Below are positions 26,919-37,331 of a DNA stretch of 45,524 nt, in pieces. The translations under genes were made by a program, and so were the position numbers. The stretch comes from Halochromatium salexigens (GTDB lineage: Bacteria; Pseudomonadota; Gammaproteobacteria; Chromatiales; Chromatiaceae): the NCBI RefSeq assembly GCF_016653295.1, contig NZ_NHSF01000016.1:1-45524 (forward strand), in the 5' to 3' direction. The notes under the pieces were generated by a model. That model saw nothing but the letters and a program-made list of their open reading frames with translations, was not told the origin of the DNA and made no database searches. Within the stretch, counting starts at the first letter, position 1. Every line of letters starts with the position of its first letter.

Positions 26919-28150
26919 TGGAACAGCCTGAGCACACCCCGTACTGCATCGCCTTGCAGCCGATTTGCGATCGCAGGCTGCATCATGTCGCCGATAAGCT
27001 GCTCTATCGCTCCCATTGTGGTGCCGATGCGGCGTCCTTCGATGACCCGTTCCTGGCCACGGTGCGCTCCTATTCGACGGCGATCTACGAGGTCGGTATC
27101 GAGAATCTGGTCGGCGAGCGCATGCTGTTGTTCACCGCGACATCGGAGTGGATCGAGAATACTGGTTTTTTCGAGCTTCCCGCCGAGCAGGTGTTCGCCG
27201 AGTTGACGCTGGACTTCTTTGCCTCGTCGACGGCACTCGAAGCCATTGAGCGGCTGCGTTCCATCGGCTATTTGATTGCCGTGCCGCAGACCGTGTTCGA
27301 GCAGTATCCCGAGACGCCCATCGAGCTGGTCGATCTCATCAAGATCGACAGCCGGCGCCCGAATTGCCTGGAACTCGCCGCGCGCTTCAAGGGGCAGGGT
27401 CCACGGCTGCTGGCGACCTTCGTCGAGGATCAAGCGACCCTGGACCGCGTTCATGGCGCTGCATTCGATTGGTTCATGGGATTCGTGTTCTTGCCGCCGA
27501 TGCACGTCAAGGAAAGCGGGCGGCAGCGGCGCAGCAACCGCGCCGTGGAGCTGCGTCTGCTCGCCGAGCTGACCCAGCGTGAGCTGCCGTTCGAGCAACT
27601 CGAAGCGTTGCTGGCGCAACATCCGCATTTTTGCGTCCTGCTGTTCGCGCAGGTCAACTCAGCGGCCTTTTCGCGCGGCAACCGTCGCATCCAATCCCTG
27701 CACGAGGCGGTGGTGCGACTCGGCTTGGAACGCATCAGGACCATGGCGACGTTTCTGTTGCTCAGCCGCAACGATCCGATCGAGGCGGTGCAGGTGCGCA
27801 TGCTCTTGAATCGCGCCGCGATGGCGGCTCGCATCGCCCAGCGGGTGCGCAGCATTGAACCACAGACTGCCTTCACGCTGGGCCTGTTTTCGCGGCTCGA
27901 TGCCTTCGAGGGCCTGCCGATGCCGCAGCTCCTGCAAGGCATGCCGTTTTCCGTGCCGGTGCAAGACGCCTTGCTCAAGCGCGAGGGCGAGATGGGCAAG
28001 CTGTTGGAGGTGCTGGATGCGCATGAATCCGGTGATCTCTCGCGTCTGAGTCCTGCCGTGGTGGCGCGGCTGAATGAGGATTTCGTCCATGCGGTTGCCT
28101 GGACCGAACGCTGGTTGGTGGGGGAGGCGCCCCCACCACCGTCTGTCTAA
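26918..28150 (+). CDS. EAL-HDOD signalling protein with degenerate EAL domain
   Basis: The 410-residue protein joins an EAL-like domain (about 1-200) to an HDOD domain (about 200-390), the YuxH/CdgJ architecture. The EAL signature reads K27-L-L-Y-R, so the catalytic Glu is replaced by Lys; the DDFG-type metal motif is also absent (VPQTVFEQYP), and c-di-GMP hydrolysis is not expected. The HDOD part shows the family landmarks LLFAQVNSAAFSRGN and IQSLHEAVVRLGLERIRTMA. HDOD proteins act as signalling scaffolds, for example in motility control. The ATG shares one base with the kinase stop (TGATG), which places it in the same operon. Confidence 0.9.
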   Translation: MEQPEHTPYCIALQPICDRRLHHVADKLLYRSHCGADAASFDDPFLATVRSYSTAIYEVGIENLVGERMLLFTATSEWIENTGFFELPAEQVFAELTLDFFASSTALEAIERLRSIGYLIAVPQTVFEQYPETPIELVDLIKIDSRRPNCLELAARFKGQGPRLLATFVEDQATLDRVHGAAFDWFMGFVFLPPMHVKESGRQRRSNRAVELRLLAELTQRELPFEQLEALLAQHPHFCVLLFAQVNSAAFSRGNRRIQSLHEAVVRLGLERIRTMATFLLLSRNDPIEAVQVRMLLNRAAMAARIAQRVRSIEPQTAFTLGLFSRLDAFEGLPMPQLLQGMPFSVPVQDALLKREGEMGKLLEVLDAHESGDLSRLSPAVVARLNEDFVHAVAWTERWLVGEAPPPPSV

Positions 28151-28171
28151 CGCCATTGAGGAGGGGAATCG

Positions 28172-28465
28172 ATGTCAACGACACTCGTCCATATCCAGGT
28201 CGTTCCCGAGGCGCGGGACGCGTTCATCGCGGCCACGCGCGAGAATTGCGCCCAATCCCGGCAAGAGCCGGGCAACCTGCGTTTCGATCTGCTGCAAGGG
28301 GAGGCCGATCCAAATCATTTCATCCTCTACGAGGCCTATGTCGATGCCGCCTCGGCGCGCGCGCACAAGGAGACGGCCCATTACTTGGCCTGGCGCGAGG
28401 CCGTCGCCGAGATGATGGCGCGCCCGCGCGAAGGCGTCGCCTATCAGCTGCTGGTGGCCGACTGA
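28172..28465 (+). CDS. Antibiotic biosynthesis monooxygenase (ABM) domain protein
   Basis: The 97-residue protein is a single ABM ferredoxin-like domain, with VHIQVVPEARDAFIAATREN, the QEPGNLRFDLLQ turn, FILYEAYVDAASARAHKET and HYLAWREA. Members include LsrG-type isomerases, quinol monooxygenases and heme-degrading proteins; they are cytoplasmic dimers without a cofactor. A strong GAGGAGGGG ribosome site precedes the ATG. It overlaps the following dehydrogenase gene by one base, so it probably works on the same small oxygenated or aldehyde compound. The substrate cannot be read from sequence. Confidence 0.88.
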   Translation: MSTTLVHIQVVPEARDAFIAATRENCAQSRQEPGNLRFDLLQGEADPNHFILYEAYVDAASARAHKETAHYLAWREAVAEMMARPREGVAYQLLVAD

Positions 28466-29655
28466 TGGCGGGCCTGTCAGCATTCTCGATCGCTCGCTTG
28501 CCACGCATCGCGTTCGGCGCCGGCGTGCGCTCGACGGTGGGCGCCTGCGCGGCCGGCTATGGGCGCCGCGCGCTCTTGGTCACCGGCGGCACCTCGCTGC
28601 GCGCCGGTCCCTTCTGGGCGGAATTGGAGCAAGCCTTCGCCACCGCTGAGGTGGCTGTCGAGCAGGTCCAGATCGCCGATGAGCCGAGCCCGGATCAGAT
28701 CGATGCGGCGGTGCGGGCGTATCAGGGCGCCGACATCGATGTCGTGGTCGCCATCGGCGGCGGCAGCGCGCTGGATGCCGGCAAGGCCATCGCCGGTCTG
28801 CTGCGGCCTGGCCACTCGGTGCTGGATCACCTCGAAGGGGTGGGGCCGGAGCGGCCCTATCAAGGCCCGGCGCTGCCCTTCGTCGCACTGCCGACCACCG
28901 CCGGCACCGGCTCGGAGGCGACCAAGAACGCGGTGCTGAGTCAGCGCGGTGAGGAGGGCTACAAGAAATCCTTTCGCGACGAGGCCCTGGTCGCCCGTGA
29001 TGCGCTGGTCGATCCCGATTTCCTGCAGACCTGTCCGCGCTCGGTACTCGCGGCCAATGGCATGGATGCCTTGACGCAATTGCTGGAATCCTTCGTCTCG
29101 ACGCGCTCGAATCCGTTCTGCGCGGCCTTGGCCCTGGACGGGTTGAAGCAGGCGCGGGAGGCGTTGGTGCCGCTCTATGAAGACCCGACCGATGCCGAGG
29201 CGCGCGCCGGCATGGCCTATGCGTCACTGCTCTCGGGCGTCTGTCTCGCGCAGACCGGGCTTGGCTCGGTGCACGGCTTGGCCTCGCCGCTCGGTGCCTT
29301 CTTCCCGATTCCGCATGGCATGGCCTGCGGCACCCTGGTGGCCAAGGCCACGGAGATCAATCTGAGCGCCCTGCGGGCGCGTGAGCCGGAGAACCCGGCC
29401 CTGGAGGCCTATGCCACCGTCGGTCGCCTGTTCGCCGGCGATCAGGGCTTGAGCCGGCACGCCGCCTGGGATGCACTGCTCGAGCAGTTGTGGCGATGGA
29501 CCGAGGATCTGCAACTGGAGCGCCTGTCGGCCTGGGGCGTCACGCAAGCCGATCATGCGCGTATCGTCGCCAACAGCCGGGGCAGCAGCATGAAGACCAA
29601 TCCCATCGTGCTGCGCGACGAGGAGATCGCGGCGATCCTCGCGGTGAGGCAATAA
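28465..29655 (+). CDS. Iron-containing alcohol dehydrogenase family protein
   Basis: The 396-residue enzyme belongs to the Fe-ADH (group III) family of NAD(P)-linked oxidoreductases. The nucleotide-binding part has VVAIGGGSALDAGKAIAG, and ALPTTAGTGSEATKNAVL is the family signature. The metal site is built from the Asp in ANGMDALTQ, and His residues in GSVHGLASPLGAFF and IPHGMACG. The ATG at 28465 shares a base with the ABM stop codon. Substrate could be a short-chain alcohol, aldehyde or lactaldehyde. A palindrome at 29683-29709 closes the unit. Confidence 0.92.
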   Translation: MAGLSAFSIARLPRIAFGAGVRSTVGACAAGYGRRALLVTGGTSLRAGPFWAELEQAFATAEVAVEQVQIADEPSPDQIDAAVRAYQGADIDVVVAIGGGSALDAGKAIAGLLRPGHSVLDHLEGVGPERPYQGPALPFVALPTTAGTGSEATKNAVLSQRGEEGYKKSFRDEALVARDALVDPDFLQTCPRSVLAANGMDALTQLLESFVSTRSNPFCAALALDGLKQAREALVPLYEDPTDAEARAGMAYASLLSGVCLAQTGLGSVHGLASPLGAFFPIPHGMACGTLVAKATEINLSALRAREPENPALEAYATVGRLFAGDQGLSRHAAWDALLEQLWRWTEDLQLERLSAWGVTQADHARIVANSRGSSMKTNPIVLRDEEIAAILAVRQ

Positions 29656-29682
29656 GTGGCGGCGACCAAGTGCGGCAATATA

Positions 29683-29709
29683 CGCCGCGGCCCCTCGGTG
29701 GCCGCGGCG
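29683..29709. terminator. Strong GC-rich hairpin between convergent genes
   Basis: CGCCGCGGCC (29683-29692) and GGCCGCGGCG (29700-29709) form a perfect 10-bp stem with a 7-base loop. It lies 28 bases after the dehydrogenase stop and 9 bases after the opposing receiver gene stop, so it can serve both strands. No T-run follows on either side, so it may stop transcription with Rho or only protect mRNA ends. Confidence 0.6.
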
Positions 29710-29718
29710 CGCTCACCG

Positions 29719-30117
29719 TTAGGCGCAGCGGCTCTTGTGGAAATGCTCCAAGGCCTTTTGGATGCGATCGGGATTCAGCGGCTTGACCAGGAAGCCGTCG
29801 ACGTTGCGGGCGGCCGCTTGCTGCACATTCTGCACCGTGCTGTGCGCGGTGAGCATGATGATCGACACCGCCTGCTCGCTCTTGCGCAGCGCATCGAGCA
29901 CCGCGATCCCATTGAGTTCGCCCGGCATCTCGATATCCAGGAACACCAGATGCGGTTGGTCGTCGCGGAAGCGCTCCAGAGCCTCCTCGCCCGAGTCCAC
30001 CTCGAGCACTGCGGTGTGCTCCAGGGACTCCAGGGTTGATCTCAGGAGTTTTCTTAGCATCGGATCATCGTCCACGATGAGAATGCGGATCTGATTGGGA
30101 TCACAGGACCAGGGCAT
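29719..30117 (-). CDS. Single-domain response regulator (CheY-like)
   Basis: The 132-residue protein is a lone receiver: acidic pocket VDDD (15-18), phosphorylated D61 in FLDIEMPG, T90 in IIMLTAHS and K112 in LVKPLNP. There is no output domain, so it acts by protein contact or as a phosphate shuttle. The ATG at 30117 is chosen because upstream sequence in frame is the end of the neighbouring gene on the other register. It is only 10 bases downstream of the receiver-Hpt gene, which could hand it phosphate. It faces the dehydrogenase gene across a hairpin. Confidence 0.93.
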   Translation of the reverse strand: MPWSCDPNQIRILIVDDDPMLRKLLRSTLESLEHTAVLEVDSGEEALERFRDDQPHLVFLDIEMPGELNGIAVLDALRKSEQAVSIIMLTAHSTVQNVQQAAARNVDGFLVKPLNPDRIQKALEHFHKSRCA

Positions 30118-30127
30118 TGAGCGACCC

Positions 30128-30856
30128 TCAATTTGTCGATTGTTGCAGGCGTTCGGCCTCGGCGAGGACGGCCTCGATCTGGGCCGCGACCTCGTCGAGC
30201 GCATGTCCCTGGCGCAACAGCCCCTCCGCCGAGGCGGCGAGTGCGCCCAGTTGATGATAGCCAAAACTGCCCGCTGAACCTTTGAGTTTATGCAGGACGG
30301 CTTGAGCTTGGCTTGCGGAATGCTGTTCCAGGGCCGATCTCAGATCGTCGAGATAATGGCTATTGAGTGCCTCGATAAAGGCGCTTCGCAACAGGCCTAA
30401 TCCATCACCCTCCAAGCCCGCGCGCTCAGTCGAGGAAGCCTCTGGAGTCGGTCCTTGCAGGTCGTGCTCGAGCAGCCGCTTCAAGGCCGTCGGGTCGATC
30501 GGTTTGTACAGCAGATGCGCATCCTGCGCTGTCAAGCGTGCCTGATCGGACGCCGACAACGGGGTCGTGACAACGATGATCGAGGCCGTCTGTCCCGAGC
30601 CACGGATCAGGTGCGCAGTCGCGCTGACGGCATCGAGGCTGGCCTCGGTGCCAACCTCGCTGCCGGCCAGATTGAGGTCGATGAAGACGACTTCAATCGT
30701 CGTCGTCAGCAATTGCTCGATCAGTTCCTCGCTGCTACCGACGGCAGTGACGTCCAGGCCGAGGGCCTGCAGGTGCTGACCGAGCCGATCGCGGCTCGCG
30801 GGATCGCGATCGGCGAGCAGGGCGCGTTGTTGAGGTTGTTGCCAGAGGTCATTCAC
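30128..30856 (-). CDS. Receiver-Hpt phosphorelay protein
   Basis: The 242-residue protein has a receiver domain (1-130) with D60 in VFIDLNLAG and K118 in LLYKPIDP, and a C-terminal Hpt domain (about 155-240) with H189 in VLHKLKGSAGSFG. The acidic pocket reads ADRD, weaker than the usual DD pair, so phosphorylation of D60 is less certain than that of the Hpt histidine. No kinase domain is present. Such proteins pass phosphate from a hybrid kinase to a final receiver; the candidates nearby are the hybrid kinase at 24174-26918 and the single receiver at 29719-30117. Confidence 0.9.
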   Translation of the reverse strand: MNDLWQQPQQRALLADRDPASRDRLGQHLQALGLDVTAVGSSEELIEQLLTTTIEVVFIDLNLAGSEVGTEASLDAVSATAHLIRGSGQTASIIVVTTPLSASDQARLTAQDAHLLYKPIDPTALKRLLEHDLQGPTPEASSTERAGLEGDGLGLLRSAFIEALNSHYLDDLRSALEQHSASQAQAVLHKLKGSAGSFGYHQLGALAASAEGLLRQGHALDEVAAQIEAVLAEAERLQQSTN

Positions 30857-30872
30857 AGGCGTTCTTACTGGT

Positions 30873-31256
30873 TCATAAAACAGGCACGGAATAAGCGCGG
30901 ATCGCTGGATCGACGGTCGCGAGCGTCAAGCGATGTTGTAGCGCTTGGCAGACCAGCATTCGGTCGAACGGGTCGCGATGCAGGTCGGGCAGGCTGGTCA
31001 GGCGCGCCACGCTCGGCTCGTCCAGCGGCAGCGATGCAAGCCGATGCCGGCGGCGCTGTTCGGGAAGATAGACCTCCGGAGAGGCTGGTAACGGAAGCTT
31101 TCCGAGCCGATATTTAACGAGTGCTTCCCAGATCGAAACAGGGCTCAGGAAAACCGTGTTAGACGGGTCCTGAATCGCCTCTCGCAGCTCCAGTGACAGT
31201 GCCTTTGCGCCGGAGAGGTGCCACAGAAAGACATGAGTATCGAGCAGCAATCTCAT
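30873..31256 (-). CDS. PIN-domain toxin of a type II toxin-antitoxin pair
   Basis: The 127-residue protein is a complete PIN domain: D6 in LLLDTHVFLW, E44 in SIWEALVKYRLGKL, D95/D98 in HRDPFDRMLVCQA and D116 in LATVDPAI. These acidic residues bind Mg2+ for RNA cleavage. The DTHVFLW start and PFDRMLVCQA block are typical of the VapC-like group paired with DUF2281 or Phd antitoxins. Its ATG overlaps the antitoxin stop by 4 bases. It is likely neutralised by the upstream partner, and the complex should repress its own promoter. Confidence 0.92.
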   Translation of the reverse strand: MRLLLDTHVFLWHLSGAKALSLELREAIQDPSNTVFLSPVSIWEALVKYRLGKLPLPASPEVYLPEQRRRHRLASLPLDEPSVARLTSLPDLHRDPFDRMLVCQALQHRLTLATVDPAIRAYSVPVL

Positions 31257-31468
31257 TGTTCAAATGTGCGTAGCACATCGTCCGGCAAGGGTGCGTCAAA
31301 ATCCTGAGGAACCTCGAACTCTCCGGCACACAGGCCAAATGGCCGTGGCTCACTCGGCGTTGCATGCCGATCCTTAATGAAGGCAGCAAAGTCAAGAACC
31401 TCGTGCTGCCGGGCCGCTGGCAACGCGCGTACTGTTTCGAGCAGTTGTTCTTCGAGCGTCATCATCAT
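31253..31468 (-). CDS. DUF2281-like antitoxin partner
   Basis: The protein of about 71 residues starts at one of three consecutive ATG codons (31468, 31465, 31462); a GTG 9 bases earlier is possible. It reads TLEEQLLETVRALPAARQ, then EVLDFAAFIKDRH, the pattern of DUF2281 antitoxins, where a short helix pair precedes a flexible tail (FGLCAGEFEVPQDFDAPLPD) that fills the toxin active site. The tail motif is typical of partners of PIN toxins. It overlaps the toxin gene by 4 bases. The 70 bases before it hold no clear operator. Confidence 0.85.
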   Translation of the reverse strand: MMMTLEEQLLETVRALPAARQHEVLDFAAFIKDRHATPSEPRPFGLCAGEFEVPQDFDAPLPDDVLRTFEQ

Positions 31469-31525
31469 GGATATCACCGCTGATCTGTAACCTCGTTGTT
31501 GGGCTTGCGGTTGGTTCGCGTTGGC

Positions 31526-31549
31526 CGAGTCATGGTGCTATGCGACTCG
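31526..31549 (-). terminator. Weak hairpin just after glgA
   Basis: CGAGTC (31526-31531) pairs with GACTCG (31544-31549), and the inner CAT/ATG can extend the stem with a bulge. It begins 5 bases after the glgA stop codon. There is no T-run, so it is a weak candidate. Confidence 0.3.
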
Positions 31550-31553
31550 TCGC

Positions 31554-33545
31554 TCAGCGATCACGGATAAAGTCATAGATGTTCAAGTAATCCTGGCCCG
31601 GATGGTTCCAGGAGTAATCGCTGCGCATCGCGTTCTTCATCAGCTCGCGGAAGTGCTCGGGGTATTGGTAGTAGCAGTCGATGGCGCGGATCAGCGCCGA
31701 TTCCAACCCCGGCACATCGTAGTTGTCGAAGCGATAGCCGTTGCGCTGGTGCAGCGGGCGGTCGGAGTGGTCCTTGTCGAACACGGTATCGGCGAGGCCG
31801 CCGACGGTGCGCACCACCGGCACCGTGGCGTAGCGCAAGGCGATCAGCTGCGTCAGACCGCAGGGCTCGAACTGGCTCGGCACCAGCATGATGTCGGCAC
31901 CGGCGTAGATCAGGTGCGAAAGATCCTCGTCGAAGCCGATCTCGAGATGACAGTCGGGACTGTCGTTGAGCATGTGCTTGAGGCCCCAGAAATCGTTGTT
32001 GATGCCCTGATCGTGGCTGGAGCCGAGCAGCACGAACTGGGCGCCGCGCTCCAGCGTCGAGAAGATGGCGTGGCGCACCAGCTCCAGGCCCTTTTGCGGG
32101 TCGAGGCGGCCGATGAAGGCGACGATCGGCTTCTCATTGTCGGCGAGCATGAGCCGGTGGCGCAGGGCGCGCTTGTTCTCGTACTTGGCATCGAGGGTGT
32201 CGAGACCATAATGCGCCGGGATGTAGCGGTCGATCTCGGGGTTCCAGACATCGTAGTCGATGCCGTTGACCACGCCGCCGTACTTCATGTGGTGGGTGTG
32301 CAGGGTCGGTTCGAGGCCGAAGCCCTGGCCCTGATCCTTGGTCTCGAAGGCGTAGCGCGGCGAGACGGTGGTGACGAAGTTGGCGTAGACGACACCGCCC
32401 TTGAGCAGGTTCAAGGCGTTCTTGTGGTGATTGTCGCCGAGCCGGTGCCAGTCGAAGAAGCGCTCGGGCTGGTGCAGGCCGGTGGCGCGCAGCAGCTCGG
32501 CGCCGGTGACGCCCTGATGCTTGATGTTGTGGATGGTCAGGCAGGCACGCGGATGGGTCATGCCGAGGCGCTGGTAGAACTCGTAGAGGAACACCGGCAC
32601 CAGCGCGGTCTGCCAGTCGTGGCAGTGGATGATGTCGGGATGCTTGCCGGCCTGCCAGAGGTACTCGATCGCCGCGCGCGAGAAGAAGGCGTAGCGCAGC
32701 ACATCATCGGGGAAGCCGTAGATGCGGCCGCGATTGAAGAAGTTGTCCGGCGAGTGCGGTTCGATGAAGAAGCACTTGCGATCATGCACGAAGCCGAAGT
32801 AGACCGTGCAGTGGATGGCGCCGTCGTACCAGGGCACCCAGAGGTCGTTGTAGACCGGATGCAGCTCGAAGATGTGGTCGTAGCGCAGGTTGTCGTGCTT
32901 CGGCAGGATGATCTCGACATGGTTGCCACGGATCGCCAGCTCCCGACCGAGGCCGAAGACCACATCGGCGAGGCCGCCGATCTTGGCCACGGGCGCCATC
33001 TCCGGCGTGATGTGGACGATGAACAGGCTCGGGCGCGGCGGATGGCGAACTGCGGGCGGTTCTGGTGTGGGCTCGGGCTCGGTTGGAGCTGGTACTGGTG
33101 CCGGCTGTTCGGCGCTGGGCTGTGGCTCCGATTCCGGGGGTGATGTTGGGGCTGGCTCCAGTGCGCGGGTTGCGCTTGGTTCCGCCGCTGGGATCTCGGG
33201 CTCGGCTGCGGGCCACGTCTTGGCCTTCGCCGCGCCGGTTGCCTCAGTGGTCGTTGCGGTGACTCCAGGCTTCGGCTTTGGCTTTGGCCCGGGATCGGCT
33301 GTTGAGTCCGGAGTCGATGCAGCCGCCTTGGCTTCGGGAGTGGCACTCACCTGGGCGGATTCGGCTGCCTTGCCGCGTGCCGAGGTCGACTGGGGAGCGG
33401 GCGATTGATCCGGGCTGGAGTCGCTGTCGACTTTGGACTTGCGCTCGTTGGTCGCCTCAGTAGTCTTCGCGGATGGCGTCGTGCTCGCACCCTTGCGGCT
33501 CGCGGTTGCCTTGGTTTTTTTCGTGGTGGTTGGCTTTTTGGCCAT
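31554..33545 (-). CDS. glgA: Glycogen synthase with a long disordered N-terminal extension
   Basis: The 663-residue protein ends in a normal GT5 glycogen synthase of about 490 residues (from 173): K188-x-G-G-L in VAKIGGLADVV binds ADP-glucose, HCHDWQTALVP and FIGRLDPQKGLELV follow, and SQFEPCGLTQ holds the catalytic Glu. It elongates alpha-1,4-glucan from a nucleotide sugar. Residues 1-172 are low-complexity: first Lys/Thr/Ala-rich like a histone-type tail (MAKKPTTTKKTKATASRKG), then Pro/Glu/Ala-rich. This is well beyond the usual 470-490 residue length. The start is set by a good context at 33545 and an uninterrupted frame. It lies 91 bases after glgB. Confidence 0.94.
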   Translation of the reverse strand: MAKKPTTTKKTKATASRKGASTTPSAKTTEATNERKSKVDSDSSPDQSPAPQSTSARGKAAESAQVSATPEAKAAASTPDSTADPGPKPKPKPGVTATTTEATGAAKAKTWPAAEPEIPAAEPSATRALEPAPTSPPESEPQPSAEQPAPVPAPTEPEPTPEPPAVRHPPRPSLFIVHITPEMAPVAKIGGLADVVFGLGRELAIRGNHVEIILPKHDNLRYDHIFELHPVYNDLWVPWYDGAIHCTVYFGFVHDRKCFFIEPHSPDNFFNRGRIYGFPDDVLRYAFFSRAAIEYLWQAGKHPDIIHCHDWQTALVPVFLYEFYQRLGMTHPRACLTIHNIKHQGVTGAELLRATGLHQPERFFDWHRLGDNHHKNALNLLKGGVVYANFVTTVSPRYAFETKDQGQGFGLEPTLHTHHMKYGGVVNGIDYDVWNPEIDRYIPAHYGLDTLDAKYENKRALRHRLMLADNEKPIVAFIGRLDPQKGLELVRHAIFSTLERGAQFVLLGSSHDQGINNDFWGLKHMLNDSPDCHLEIGFDEDLSHLIYAGADIMLVPSQFEPCGLTQLIALRYATVPVVRTVGGLADTVFDKDHSDRPLHQRNGYRFDNYDVPGLESALIRAIDCYYQYPEHFRELMKNAMRSDYSWNHPGQDYLNIYDFIRDR

Positions 33546-33636
33546 CGCTACTCACCTGCGCAATCGGTGTCATTCGAATGCCGGGCGGCCCCGTGGCCTA
33601 ACCCGGTCCTCGGCGTACTCGCGGCATGCTGCCCGC

Positions 33637-35910
<2,274 letters not shown>

Positions 35911-35956
35911 CCAGGATGCCTCGTTGTCAAGGAAATAGGTCGCGATATCGGGCGCG

Positions 35957-36391
35957 TTAAAAGATGTCTTTCGCCGGGTCTAGGCCCTGCTTGCGGACGT
36001 ACATCAGCAGTTCCTTGGCGCGCCCCATAGTCTGGGCGAGGGTGCGCAAATCCTGTGGATTGCTGTCTTCTTGCGGAAATTCCATCCATTCAGTTCCATC
36101 CATCGTCTGGAAGCCCATGCTCCAGTCCGGATACTGGCTTCGGGAGACCAGTTCCTCGAACAGCAAGGTGATTTGATGGTGGCGCTCATCCTTGCTGATC
36201 TGCTTGAACAGGTTGCGGATCTGATCGGCCTCGCCTTCGAGCACTTGCAGGAAGTGTCCACCTTGGAACAGTAGCAGACCAGTAATGCCTTGTTCGGCGT
36301 TATGCTGGCGCGCATAGTTCAGGATCTGGAGTAGATCGTCGCGATTGAGTTCGCGTGTCGCCGTACTGGCGTAACAAAGTTGGAAGGGCAT
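35957..36391 (-). CDS. BLUF blue-light photoreceptor
   Basis: The 144-residue protein is one BLUF domain plus a C-terminal helical extension of about 50 residues. The flavin-site residues are all present: Y7 in LCYAST, N31 in [12 protein letters not shown]49 in [10 protein letters not shown]90 and M92 in YPDWSMGF, matching Y21, N45, Q63, W104 and M106 of AppA. It should bind FAD and respond to blue light. The ATG at 36391 is preferred to a TTG three codons earlier because a GGGAG site lies 9 bases upstream. It has no output domain, so it acts through a partner. Location upstream of glgB and glgA suggests co-transcription. Confidence 0.94.
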   Translation of the reverse strand: MPFQLCYASTATRELNRDDLLQILNYARQHNAEQGITGLLLFQGGHFLQVLEGEADQIRNLFKQISKDERHHQITLLFEELVSRSQYPDWSMGFQTMDGTEWMEFPQEDSNPQDLRTLAQTMGRAKELLMYVRKQGLDPAKDIF

Positions 36392-36545
36392 GGCCCGCAA
36401 CTCCCGTGGCAGATTGTCATCGATGGCTCGATTCTACGCGTTCGCGCGCTCTTGAGCCTCATCGGTCGGGCATAATGTGCGCGCGAGGGGCCGGCGGTTT
36501 GGACCGCTGGCGTTGGAGCATCGGGCCGTTGCGGACATCCTGTTT

Positions 36546-37241
36546 ATGCGTATCAAGGTTTGGGATCTACCAACACGCGTCTTCCACTGGACGCTCTTTC
36601 TGGCCGTGAGTGCCGCGCTCCTGACCGGTCTGCAAGGCGGCAACTGGATGGTCTGGCATGAGCGCACCGGGCTCATGATCTTGGGGCTGTTGGCGTTCCG
36701 CCTGGTCTGGGGGCTGGTCGGCTCGACCTATGCGCGTTTCGCCCAGTTCATGCCGACGCCAGGCAGGGTACTGGCGTATCTACGCGGTCACTGGCAGGGC
36801 GAGGGGCATAATCCACTCGGCGCCCTGTCGGTGTTCGCGCTGCTCCTGATCCTGCTGTGGCAGGCCGTCAGCGGGCTGTTCAGCAATGATGACATCGCTT
36901 TCAATGGTCCGCTCTATGATCTCGTGACCAAGGCCACGAGCAATGAACTCACCAGCCTGCATCGGCAGGGGCTGTGGGTGATTTTGGCGTTCGTGGGCTT
37001 GCACATCCTGGCCGTGCTGTTCTACACGCTGGTGCGGCGCAACAATCTAATCCGACCGATGATCACCGGCTGGAAGCCAGCGCCATCCGATGGTGCGCAC
37101 GCAGGCTCCGCGCGCGGTGGGCCACTGTGGGCCTTGCTGCTGGCGCTGTTGGTCAGCGCGTTGGTGGTGTGGATCGCCGCCGGCGGTCTGCTACCAGCGC
37201 CCCCACCACCGCCTCCACCTGGCAGCGTGCCGAGTTGGTAA
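36546..37241 (+). CDS. Cytochrome b561-type membrane protein
   Basis: The 231-residue protein starts at ATG 36546 with KVWDLPTRVFHWTLF, the family signature whose His14 is a heme ligand. Other conserved His lie in WHERTGLM and in LHRQGLW and VGLHILAV. Four core membrane helices plus a C-terminal helix (about 195-215) are seen, and the end is a Pro-rich run. Such dihaem b-type cytochromes move electrons between quinone and periplasmic cytochromes. The gene faces a cytochrome c' gene, a common pairing in purple bacteria, where the b-type protein may reduce the c'-type protein. A hexamer CATAAT at 36471 may be its -10 box. Confidence 0.9.
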   Translation: MRIKVWDLPTRVFHWTLFLAVSAALLTGLQGGNWMVWHERTGLMILGLLAFRLVWGLVGSTYARFAQFMPTPGRVLAYLRGHWQGEGHNPLGALSVFALLLILLWQAVSGLFSNDDIAFNGPLYDLVTKATSNELTSLHRQGLWVILAFVGLHILAVLFYTLVRRNNLIRPMITGWKPAPSDGAHAGSARGGPLWALLLALLVSALVVWIAAGGLLPAPPPPPPPGSVPSW

Positions 37242-37272
37242 GGCCGCATGATCAAAAACGCCAGCGGTATGC

Positions 37273-37319
37273 GGCGCGAGACCCATCATGGCCTCGCGCC
37301 TTGGCTCCTGAAGGAGCCA
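37273..37319. terminator. Two back-to-back hairpins between convergent cytochrome genes
   Basis: The first stem is GGCGCGAG (37273-37280) with CTCGCGCC (37293-37300). The second is TGGCTCCT (37302-37309) with AGGAGCCA (37312-37319), only two bases further on; in practice the middle bases form the loop. Both are perfect 8-bp arms. They lie between the stop of the cytochrome b561 gene and that of cytochrome c' and can act on both strands. No clear T-run. Confidence 0.65.
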
Positions 37320-37331
37320 GCTACGCGAGGA

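Noticed and set aside
31521-33143. 540-codon plus-strand frame opposite glgA
   Set aside because: The minus strand encodes a complete glycogen synthase with all motifs; the plus frame is a Val/Asp/Gly/Ala-rich mirror product.
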